Shown here: positions 41,361-53,000 of the stretch, piece after piece
How the letters are laid out: each line of letters opens with the position of its first letter
Numbering within the stretch: the stretch's first letter is position 1
NCBI GenBank assembly: GCA_009746045.1
Contig: RPFO01000175.1
Coordinates: 3,902,430-3,966,429 of the forward strand
Direction: 5' to 3'
DNA from: Mesostigma viride
Lineage: Eukaryota > Streptophyta > Mesostigmatophyceae > Mesostigmatales > Mesostigmataceae
DNA length: 64,000 nucleotides
Program-made: the position numbers and the translations under genes
Notes under the pieces: model-generated
What the model was told of the DNA's origin: nothing
The model's input: the letters and a program-made list of their open reading frames with translations, nothing else
Database searches by the model: none

Positions 41361-44300
41361 TGCACAGGCGAATTCTCCTGCCATTCTGGGACCAAAAAAT
41401 GGGGTTCTTAGGGACCGTCAGATACAAAAATGAAAGATGTTTACAACAGGGGCATGACTCACAATCAGTGCATTCATTACATTGACAAATATTATTCAAA
41501 AAATCTTTTATTCATAGGCAAAAAATAAATCACAACAAAAAGAGGATTGTTTCTTCATCGTTTGGCAGATCTTGTAGATCATTTGGTTCTTCATTTACTC
41601 TGCCCAACTGTGCTTCATTGCACATTTACCTGCACGCGTATACAGTAAACCAGGAAGGGGGAAAAACAGGACCATGATTAGAAACGCTGGGCTGCAGCAT
41701 GTGCACGTGTACACCTAACCAGACCAAAGGCATAGCAAACAACATCATCCTCGGCATAAAAACAGATACTTCTGACTGGCACAAAACATTGAAAGGGTGA
41801 CCCAAGTGAAAGCCTAGCACCGCCATTATTGAGATGTGAAAGACCAAGAAACCACGACATTACATATGACCGATGCATTGAAAAAGGGAAAACACGTTTA
41901 TTAACTGTGAAGCTCCAGGGTAACTAGACTAAATTTCTTTTAAAGGGCTGATTCTGTCTGGCAGGAACGGCATTAAAGTATAGTCACACCGAACCTAGAA
42001 CCCAGGTATGGTGGCTAACCTTCATGTCACTATAAGAAACTAAGCTTGGAGAACCACGAAGAAAACGATGGTAATAACGATCAGAAGGTAATTAATAGAA
42101 GATTCAGCAGATGGGATATTAAATTGCAAAAAGCCAGGTTCAGGTTGTCGACGACAGCAAAGACTGGCACCATGGGGAAAATGCCACGCACATCTTGCTA
42201 AATGTAAGAGGAGCATTGCAAAAAAGTCATGTAAAGGGAGTTAGAAAGAGCATGCATTCTATAGCAAGGCCGCAGACAGATCAACGCGGACGACAATAGT
42301 ATCGACTCTAGGAATGGGATGATAGCAGCTACTTACCACAGGTCTCGAGCAAGAGCCAGTCTCTGCCATTCGCGCATGGGCATCATGCCAGTTGGACGGC
42401 GTCGGTCACCCGCAATACACGCGCAAAATTGAAGGGGAAACGGCAACATAGAAGCATACATGCATAAGATGCTGAGCGCAAAAAGGCCATGGTAATGAAA
42501 ACATTCAGAGAAAACACATTAATAGCTCTGAGAAAGATGGCCAGCTTTACCCGCAACGAAATGGCCTACGCATGAGCACGGCCGGCATGCTAACTGTAAA
42601 GACGTCAAACCATACGACGAAACTTCGCTGACCTTAGTGGTTGAAGTCCTTGGCAGGCTCCAGAGGTCCTGATCGTGCAAGCGTAAAGAACTGCATGATA
42701 TATACCACAGCCGGCTATCTTCAAGGCCATACCTAGTGTACTGTGCACCTACCGACATCCATCCATACTGATACGCCGCGTTTGCTACAGAAATCACCGC
42801 ATTTAGCGGACCTGCAGCGCTTGTTATTCGGTGGTTGCATTCATTGGTTACGTATGGAACTCGGTTGCCCCATCGCTCGAGCTAGCGTGTACGTGCCCTC
42901 ACTGCCCGCTAGCCCCAGCACTGACTTAAGCATGGACTTGCCTGCGAACAACGGCTACGTCAAACGTTTTTTTGAATTTTGCGCAAAAAAAAAGGTTGCG
43001 ACATCCGTAGCCAGCGGCAGGCGGAATGTCTCGAGTGATTCAAGCCAAGCGATCTTCCGTATTGTCATGACAGCTTACCTTTCCACTGGTTACTACTCGT
43101 CTCAAAGCCTTTTAGAACGGTCAGAGCCGCAAACTGCCGATAAATTTACAGGTACAGTAACTAGTATTCACCAATGAAAGCCACAGGCATTTCAAAAATT
43201 GCCGTCCTGCCAGACCCTAGAAAACGCTTGGTCCTGCCTTTGCCGGACAACCATTGGAGCAGGTTATATAGTGCGACAACGATTTCTGATTGTTGGCTGA
43301 CAGACTGACAGCCGACAATTATTAACGCAAAGTCACTAAAGCAAATAGTGTCCAAAAACCAAATGTCCTCATTTGAGGACATAGTCCTCGTTTGAGACGG
43401 GGGGGGTCAGGGGGGCGGTTTTGGCGCCAAAGTTGGTCCTGAGGATCCCTGGTGGGTTTTGGCGCGAAACTGGGATAGGTACTGAGCGCGCCAAGCCCCC
43501 GGGGTCGACAGGGGCCGACCGTACCTGGAAAATATGAGGCGACGAAAAGTACCTACTACAGCAAGAACGTTGCAATGTAATCGAGTATTTTGTCGAGTGA
43601 CGGCTATGGGGTCGTTCCAGTTCTGAGGCTTGCCTGAACGTTATAGGCCATTATTTTGCCCCGAATGAAGACAGAACTTTAGATCATCATCTAGTCATTT
43701 CGAAGATGCTGCTTTTGACGTGCAGTTGCTTTGTATATGTCGAAAATATTGTTCATGAACGGATTTTGGCATCGTTGAAGAAAATCTGGAAGCTACGTAG
43801 ATGGCATGATAGGTCAGTTCGCAGTTCGGTTTTACAATTTCTTTTTCCGCCCAGTAGCTGCGGATATCGCGAGTATGGGTTATGGTACGCTTCTGGGTTA
43901 ATGGGCGACCCGGGCAACAGAGGGACCTGGGCAGTTAGATGGGTCAAAGAGTCTCCATTTTTTCGTCGTGATATCGCAGTCACGCCTGGCGAAAACCAGG
44001 GCGAGCGCGAGCCATATTTTACTTTTGCCGCAAGGCTGGGTGCTTCCCGGGCGTCACCGTCCGTTAATATATATTTCTTGAGCTGTCCCGCGCAGCTGGC
44101 GGCCTGGGCGCACGTCAAGAACAAGGTTCCGGATGTCATCCGCAACTGCATCGTTCTAAACAAGCGTGTCAAGAGTATCGTAGCTTATAACTCCCGCAGA
44201 CTTAATGATTCCGGTTCTTTTCAATGCCCAACGTCGTGGTTGTGATTACGCCTATGTCCGGGGAACTTAAAGGAAGTTTGCTGGGTAATGCTTTCTTTTC

Positions 44301-45420
44301 CCGTGGTGTCACTGAAAAGGTAAACGGCCTTGCGTCGTCAAAACAGCAGCAAGTAGAAGTCACTGTGCTTAGTTGCAATGTGGTAGTTTGATTTAACACA
44401 TATACTGCCTTGTTGCTGAAAACTTTTTCAAGGCTTGCTGGGATGTTGCCCATATGTTTCTAACGCTTAACCTCATGTCCAAGTGAGCTAGACTGGCTTG
44501 GAAACTTGAGCTTGTCATGCTTACATTGTGCTTGTATTGCTATTTGTGCCTCTTTGCAGTATCTGCTTCATATATAATTGAAGGCTTCAGCATCATTGTC
44601 GAGCACCGTGGTGGCAGCCAAGCCTCCAATAACGATCATGGACCTAACCTTGGCAAGTATTTGCTTCTTATTTCATTCTTTGGACTGGGCTAGCTTTGAG
44701 CTAGCTTTACACCTGCTATTTGGCCTGCACCATGGTCCCTGGCTGCCAGTTACATTTTGTGCCCCCCCCCGGCAGGCTGCAGGGTCTAGGATAGCGAGGG
44801 TGTAACGTAGACATGTTGTGGGCACCTTGGGTGCATTTTCAGGACCAGCCATGACCTGGCCCTGCCTTCTTTCTGGGCATATTGTTGACTTGAGTGCTTG
44901 TTGGTCACTCGCGTAGCGACCCCCCTGCATTCATAAATCGTAAACCATTATACAATGAGCATATTTCATGGATGTGAAGCATTGCTACTCTTGAACATAT
45001 CATAAATGAACATGGTTCCATGCCGTACCCATGGATATGTTGAAATATGTGAGTTATTACAAATGGTATCCATGCTTAAAAATGTCCTCATATGAGGACA
45101 TTTTCTTGGTGATTAGACAATAGGCAGTGAGAACATTCTACAAAAGAGCTCGGGCTTAGAGAAGTAGTACCTGCCTGTTAAAAAATGGAACAAGGATACG
45201 GTGCCGGCATCCGTTTATTCCGAAGCCGGTACGGGCAAGGCTAGGGAACCGGGGTGGGAATAAACTGAACTGAACATAACTGAAATAAAGGCCGTTATGG
45301 CGCCGTGAAAAAACCGCATGACGACAGTGCCGTTCCAAACTTTCAACTTCGCGCCCTACCTCTCTTAACCGTTACCTGGTAGACCGTTGGTCCAACGAGC
45401 GAAAAATTAAGTAAGGTTGC
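41361..45420. other. Intergenic, no gene recognised; contains two matching palindromes
   Basis: The largest open frames (42743-43177 and 43706-44245, plus) resemble no family I know and lack splice or start support. Matching palindromes with arms ATGTCCTCA/TGAGGACAT lie at 43363-43382 and 45079-45104. Poly-C occurs near 44762. Confidence 0.4.
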
Positions 45421-45555
45421 GATTTATAGGCAACGCGACCCTGCACCTAGCCGCACCCATGAACGCCTTCAGCAGCCATGTTAGGCAACGCAACCCTGCA
45501 GTCCTGCACCTAGCCGCACCATTCCATAAACGCCTTTCATCAGCCATGTTAGGCC
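45421..45555. repeat. Tandem duplication, about 65 bp
   Basis: GGCAACGC(G/A)ACCCTGCA ... CCTAGCCGCACC ... AACGCCTTCAGCAGCCATG occurs twice, the second copy with a few insertions. Non-coding context. Confidence 0.75.
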
Positions 45556-46266
45556 GGAATAGACACGGCAATGATTTCCACTTTGGGATTTCGCTATGAA
45601 ATTCCGGTCTGGGGCTGTCACTGTTGAGGTCATGGTGCATGGGTTATGATGCTTGATGTGTTATCTTGCGTTTTGTTTTTTGTGATGTGGTCACGTGAGG
45701 TTCTCAGGCAAAAGAAACAACCTGCTTCCCTAGAATGGAAGCCCTGGCACCTTTTATAGCAACCACCTGTCCAGCCAACCCCTACCTGGGTGGCTGGGGT
45801 ACAGGTGCCAGCAAATATTTTTTCTAAAAATATTTTTCTTTTTGTGCTATACGGCGTTGCATTCTCCGCTCAGCAGGTTAGTCATAGATAAAATGAGCAT
45901 AGCTCACCAAATCACAGTGCCGCGTTGAGATAAAATTTGTGGGTGTGCGCTTACTGCCTCTCCAGAGCCCGACACCTGCAATCATGCATGTGTGAGCAAT
46001 ATATGTACATGTTGCGCGGTTCGTGACACCGCAGCTGGATTCAGGTCAAACGTAGCCAAGTATATAGCCTCAGGCCGAAGACAAAAAGCCTAACCAACAC
46101 GAATTATTGTATGTAGACAAATATGCATGATGTAGGCAAATATGCATGTAGACTAATAAAGAGGCTACGAAAGTGCAGCCTATCAATTACCCCAGAGTCA
46201 CGTCGCCCAATGTGGGCATGCTAAATATGAAAGCATGTTACTACGGAAGGAAGGATCACTCTGGGG

Positions 46267-47004
46267 TCACATGGACGAACTGGTCGTGCGACGCTGCATC
46301 CGCTTGTGGCGATGGGGCCCCGCCAGCAGGTGCCTCGTATACATCAGCAGCTCCTGGTGGGTGAGCACCTCCAGATCCTCCTCCTCCAGCCCCGCCACCA
46401 TCGCCTCCCTGTTCAGGCCCTCCCACCGCTCCTGTTCCGTAGTCAACAGCTCGCGGTCAGGCGCGAGAAGTGGTGGTCGGTTCGTGCCCCATGACCGGCC
46501 ATGGTTTCTCGACGTTCCAGAGCTACCCGAAGTTCCCCCGCCACTCGAGTTCTTGTGACCACTCTTCGAGCCCATGCTGCGGCTACGGCTGGCATCGACC
46601 GGGCTGGCAGTGTCGCGAGACTGCAGCGCGGGGCCACCTGCAAGGACGAGACTCTGGGACTTGGGGGTCCAGCTCTCGGTGGTCGTACCCGTCTCGGGGG
46701 CCACGAATCTCTCTTTGGGGGGTAGCGCTTTGGCTCGATCCTCGGGCCTGGTGCTTGGCACATCTCGGTGCTGACCTTTGAATGCTGAGCGAGGACTTAG
46801 CTCTAACATACTTGCCGCTGTGCCGGGCGGCAGCACACGTGTGTCGCCACCACCCTCGACAATACTGTTGTAGGGCCGCTTGCGATCGAGGTCGCTGTTT
46901 GTGGGTGGCAGCTGCGACTTGGCGAGCTTGCGCGTGCGGGGGAAGAGGCGCAGGCTAAGGGCGGGCGACGAGATCTCGTACAGAGAAAGAGGCTCACGGA
47001 CACC
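46267..47004 (-). CDS. Cyclase last exon: end of C2 and low-complexity C-terminal tail
   Basis: Opens GVREPLSLYEI, the conserved strand that closes a class III cyclase domain, then RLFPRTRKL and about 220 residues rich in Ser, Gly, Pro, Arg and Glu. A Glu-rich helical segment (LEEEDLEVLTHQELL) lies near the end, followed by HRHKRMQRR. The tail may be regulatory or bind partners. The stop is TGA at 46267-46269. The acceptor CACCCCAG is itself the last unit of the CCCCA array in the preceding intron. Confidence 0.8.
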   Translation of the reverse strand, partial: GVREPLSLYEISSPALSLRLFPRTRKLAKSQLPPTNSDLDRKRPYNSIVEGGGDTRVLPPGTAASMLELSPRSAFKGQHRDVPSTRPEDRAKALPPKERFVAPETGTTTESWTPKSQSLVLAGGPALQSRDTASPVDASRSRSMGSKSGHKNSSGGGTSGSSGTSRNHGRSWGTNRPPLLAPDRELLTTEQERWEGLNREAMVAGLEEEDLEVLTHQELLMYTRHLLAGPHRHKRMQRRTTSSSM

Positions 47005-50000
47005 CTGGGGTGGGGCGGGGTGGTGGGGTGAGGTGGGGTGGTGTGGTGGTGGGTTGGGCGGGTTGGGTGGGTTGGGTTGGGTTGGGTTGGGGTGAGTTGG
47101 GTTGGGGTGGGGTGGGGTGGGAAGGGGTGCCCGGGGTGTGGTGGGGTGTGGGGGGAAATGGGGTGTGGGGTGGGGTGGGGTGGGGTGGGGTGGGTGGGGT
47201 GGGGTGGGTGGGGTGGGGTGGGGTGGGGTGGGGTGGGGTGGGGTGGGGTGGGGTGGGGTGGGGTGGGGTGGGGTGGGGTGGGGTGGGGTGGGTGGGGTGG
47301 GTGGGGTGGGGTGGGGTGGGGTGGGGTGGGGTGGGGTGGGGTGGGGTGGGGTGGGGTGGGGTTGGGTGGGGTGCATGGGGTGGGGTGGGGTTGGAATACA
47401 TAAGCCCCCAGGTGGGAAGCATCACAGGTGTAGTTGCACCCCCAAACAAGTTTGTCAGCCGTGAATGAAATAAACCTGCGGAGATGAAAACACAGCGCTT
47501 TACAAAGGCTCTAAAATATAGCCCCGTAGCCAAGCAGCTGTTTGCACGTTCCTCCATGGCTTGCCTCCATGGCTTTGCGGGATTGCGATTCGCCATGCAG
47601 CACAACCATGTTCCTTTCGCGATACCTTGAGCCTGGGCTTGCCCAGCTCCCCTCTTCATACATGTTGGTTAGCAACCCACTGAAATAGGCCCTATCAAAG
47701 CCCCCTATCAAGGCCATACTGGGTTCTTGAGCCCGCACTCCCAAAGCTACCTTGAATCATACCACTGAGAGTGCACAAGAAGCTCCCCCTTTGGTTGCTG
47801 CAGTCTAGAGTATACCTTGAGCCCGCACTCCCCCAGCTCCATTACATTTAGCAAACTGACCCCAACCCCCCGCGGGTCACCCTCGCGAATCGTTGCACCC
47901 TTTCCCTTGCCATAGTACATAGCCAGCCAGTTCCAACATAATCATTGCTCCCAATCATGTCGAGGGTACCGTGAAACAAAACTCTCCCAGCTTCCACAGT
48001 ACATCAGGGCACCACTATCAAATGGCATCCTGAATCACTTATGAATTTATAGGAGTACCTTGAGACACAGTACATCAGGGCACCACTATCAAATGGCATC
48101 CTGAATCACTTATGAATTAGGAGTACCTTGAGACCAATCTCGCCCAGCTCTTGGAACGTGACGTCCCCCGTCTGCCCTCGAGCGCTCTCGTACACTTCCT
48201 GGTTGGCCAGCGATTGGCCCGGTGCTGCGGTGGCCGCGATGCGGGCGGCGCGGTTGACCACCGCCCCAAAGTAGGCGGCGCGTCCCGTCGTCATGTGCGG
48301 CTGGCAGTCACTGGGCACACCCATGCACATGCCGATCTGCAGCCGGAAGCCCCTGCAGGTGCCGGAGACATTACGCACAAATCACAATCAGAGTTTTCCC
48401 GATTGCATGAATCATACAGTACGGTCATGATTTGTCAGACATGATATATATGCATGTCTTGTATCTGTCACCTGATAATATTTTCAAGTCACTGATAGTA
48501 TCTTACTTGGACGTACATGTCATCTCAGTTTGTCATCACGTCACCTATGTACATGATCTGATGAGAGGAAGCTGAATGAGGAAGCTGATGAGAGGAAGCT
48601 GAATGAGGAAGCTGTATGAGGAAGCTGATGAGATCGAGGAAGTTTGATGAGAGGAAGCTGGCACCAGCCGGAAAGTTGGAAAGTGCACAAAGCCAATCTT
48701 GAATGAAATGATACTACTATCTTGGTCATGATTACGCCAGTGTAGTAATAATTAGATTGTTCATTCTACAGTACATTACTGATTGTTGCATTCTATGTAC
48801 AGTGTTCGTAATTACGCGGTTGCGTATTATCTTACAGCAGTAATGTGCGATAGCTAATCTTACAATAATATGTCAACATAAACTACTTAGTAGTAGTAGG
48901 ACTTATACACGAGTGTCCAAGATTACGTTGAACTTGTACTACAGCAGAGCCATCTGAAGTGTCTAGACGGACAGAACCGTCCGATTCCTCATTTGCATCC
49001 ATTTGCAGTATGCACCCCTAAATCGACAGATTTACCCCTCTATGTATTTTTCTGGGTATGACGGTATGTCCAAAACCTAATGCTGGCACCTTTTTCAGAA
49101 TAATGTCAGTACTTTCCCTACCCTCTAGCTTAGTAGGAGATCTAGTTGGCAGGGCCACCCAGTTCATATTTAGTTGTAACCGTTTGCCCACAATGCAACT
49201 TTTGAAAGTTTGGGGGTGGAAATAGCTTTCTAGCTGTTTCACCATGCCGAAGGTATATGTAGTAGTGCAATTATATCGCAATATATCCAGTACGTGCTGA
49301 TAATTACATCTATAAATGCGCCGCATGTACCTGAACACTATGCACTCAAGCCGCGTCGACCCTCCATCCCCCCTTCCCATCTTGACCACCTCGGCCGCCA
49401 CGTCATGCTCCAACAGGCTCTCCGGCCACTCAATCGCCATCGCCTCGCGCTGCACCGCCTCTGCAAAACAGGCCGCCTTGACCGCGGACGCAAACGCCAG
49501 CACAAAGCTGCCGTCCTTTTCCTCGCACTCGTACGCGTCATACCGGCCCAGCCGCTCCTGTACAAACGCGACAAAGAGTCCCAGCGCGTCGTTGTAGCCT
49601 GGGACGCGGGACAGCACACGCGCACAACCCACGTAGATGAAGCAGATCACCAGGGGCTCCCTGGGAGACTCCCCTGTCCGGTAGCAGTGCTCTGCGCCCG
49701 GCGCGTCGAAGAAGGAGGGGGAGAGCTGCTTGGAACTCAGCGAATGGAAGACCGCGCGGTGGGCCAGCTCTGCCGGGAGGACCTGCATCAGGTGGATGGG
49801 GGGCAGCCGCTCCGCCAGCTGGCGCATGCGGGTTGGTGGCAATATCAAATAGGGGGCCCATTGGCGGAGGTGCCAAGTAGTTTTGGGTGTGCGAGTCAGG
49901 ACATGCAACGTTCTTGCAATGAGCTTGCTGATTCTTGTCGCCAACCCGATGGCATGCATGTGCACGTGATGGCAGACAACCGGGCTGGTGACAACAGCTA

Positions 50001-53000
50001 CAAGCTTTCTTGCTAGTCCGATGCACCGTAGCAGCCCCGTGCTGGCTCTTGTGCTGGCAGGCAATACAGAGGCTAACCTTGTGACTATCACCAGCTGTAA
50101 AAGCCGCCAGCTTTTGCTTTTCATTTCCCCCTTCTCATCGGCACACATCCTTAATTGCGCAAGGTTGTGTGCCTTGAGAATTTTGCGCATAATGATGGTA
50201 TAACCTATAACAACGACTTGCATGCACAACTAAAACCTTAATATCTAGCACCGTGGGGCCTACTATAGATGCGCTTCACTATCTAGAGCGCTAACTCCCA
50301 CGACGAATCGCTATTCGTTTAAAAATCCCAAGTAGGGATGGTACATATATATCGACCGGAGTTTGGGGCCATGGGGCCCCTGACCTCCGCCTTCTTCAAG
50401 GAGTGTTGCCGGCTCCGGGAGGACCGGCTGGACCTGGAGGGCCAGCGGGCCCCATGGTCGGCGCGGACCTGGACGTCATATTGGCGTCAGCGCTTGTCGG
50501 TGGCGCTGACTCGGGCCATGGCTGACATCATGCTCCGCCGTACGCGGGCTGATTTTGCGGTGCAGCAGGGCTATTAGGTTCCTCCCGTTAGGAGTTTCCA
50601 TTGGTCTTATCGTAGTATAGAGATTTGACATGGCTCTGTATAGAGGTTTATAGCTGGGCGTTTGCTTTGGTTTGAGTGATTTCACTCTGCTGTAAGTAAT
50701 TATATATTATTAATATATATCGACCGGACCTGGAGGGCCAGTGGGCCCCTTGGTCGGCGCGGACCTGGACGTCATACATACTGGCGCCAACCCCTTTCGG
50801 TATAGTGCTTATCTGGGCTATGGCTGACATCTTGCTCCGCCGCACGCGGGCTGATTTTGCAGCGCAGCACGATTACTTATTACGCTGTTTTACTTCATTC
50901 TGCGGTGTGGAGTGTCCCATGCCGGCTAGTTGTAGTTATTTTGTCGTGATATCTCTTGTTAGCGTTGGCTTAATTGTTTATGGTTAATTGGGTGCCTTCA
51001 CTCTGACGTAAGTAATTATAATTCTTAATATATATCGACTTCGCGAGGCAATTATGTTGTAGGCCGGCCGCTAGGCGTCGAGATTACCCAATTGCATGCC
51101 GATTGTAATCCCGCTCATCACTGCATGTCTGTGGGAGGTTTTGAACCTGTCACGCACGCGCACACACAAGGTCTTAGTTGTATACATGCCGCTAGTGAAC
51201 TCTTTTAATGTGGCCTGCCCACTTATAGGGCAGTGAGAGAAGCTAGAGCGACCTCCTTCCTTCTCGTCGTGTATAGGGATTGAAGGTTCCTATATTGCTA
51301 CCCACGTGACGCGGTCTAAGTGATAGTTAACGCACCAGTTTCCCATCGGCACACATCCTTGCGGAAGGATGTGTGCCGATAAGAAATCGTTGCGTAAAAC
51401 GTAAAAGCTAATCTAAGTAAAAGCAAAATCTAAAAAATCTCCATTATCTAATTCAGCTTGGCCTGTACAACCTCACCCATGCACCTAATGATGCCACGAT
51501 TACTGAGGGTGCATTAATAGTCGCCACAACCGACCTCTGTCAACTAAGCATACGTACCGATCTTAATCAGTGGCCCCTATTCACCCACTTCCAACAGGCC
51601 CATGGGGATGGCAGCAAATTATGGTGACTGAAACTATACCAAACAGCTAGCTGCTCATGTACACCTGCCTTAAAGCATAACAACAATCACGAGCCTTCAT
51701 GCACCCACCTCGTGCGGGATCATGTGGAGGCCAAGAACCAACAGTCGATCCTAGGAACTATGTAACTACCTTATTCATAAGTTGGCTGATTCTTAAAGTT
51801 CCTTCATTTAAGGACCTCATCAACCCACCTCGTGCAGGCCCATGTGGTGGCAGACAACGTTGCCCACGTGCGTGCCCAGCGAACGCCACGCCGCCATCGA
51901 CATCAGCACCTGCCCGCCCGACACGGCAGCCCCAACGATGGCCTTGGTAATCTCTACCACCTCGCCCTGGTAATGCTGGCGACCGTTCGGGTGCATGATA
52001 CATCCGTCCGGCACGCCCATGTGGATGCCCATGCGCACACGCACGCCGCGGTAGATCACGCAGCCGTCCCTGGGATCAGACACCTCTCGACACGCCTCAA
52101 ACAAAAGCAGTTCGGGTGGCCAATCGGTCACGCCGCCACTGAAACTTGCCCTACTCTCGGTTGGCAGTATAAATGAGGCCCTGCTACTCGCCGGCACAAG
52201 CTGGTGATGCTCAGAGTTGATTCTCCCCGCCGGCAAAAGCTGATCTTCGATTCTCCCCCCATCAACGGGCACGGCAGTAGACTGGCCAGTGATGCCCACT
52301 GGCACCCCCTCACGGCCAACGCCATGCACACCTGTCGCCGCCGGGACCAGCTGATGACTGCTTGAGCCCGCCAGCGCAATCGGACTAATGCTACCCGCCG
52401 GCACCAGCTCTTCATGGCGGGTGGTCCCCAAGCCTGGCCAATGCTGATGAGTGCGGCCTGCCGGCATGACCTGCCGGCCACCACCCGGGAGACGTGCTGA
52501 CTGCTGGCTGCTGGCTGGGGGTACTGTCTGGCTGCCAGTGCCTGTCGCCACGCCCTCTCTCATTCCCACGCCGCCACCTGTTGCCACGCGGACCATGTGG
52601 TCGCGGCTGCTTTTGGGCACTAGCTGGTAGCTGCTGGTGGCGGTTTTCGGCATTAGCTCCACGGTGGATGGACCGCTGCTGTGTGACCCGGCTGCCGTGC
52701 CTGCACTCCCAACGCTGCCCGAGGTCCTCGTGTGGCTGGGGTCGTGACCCTCTACAAACGCCACCGAGTTGCCCCCATTGTGCTGGAGCAAGGGAAGCCC
52801 AGTGGAGGAGGGGTTGGGTGGCGGCTGGCCGCCGGGTAGCCCCAGGGACCCTGCGGGGAATAGCAGCTGCCGCTGCACCTCCATGGCCCACCCGAGCGCG
52901 TCGATGGCGTCGTGGAAGACGAGGGTGAAGGAGTCGCCCTCCGTGTCACTCTCGTAGCCATGGTACTTGGGGAGGAGGGAGCGGAGCACCTGCATAGCCT

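Noticed and set aside
46994-47659. Pro-His and Gly-Trp rich proteins over the GGGGT array
   Set aside because: Pure pentamer array within a cyclase intron.
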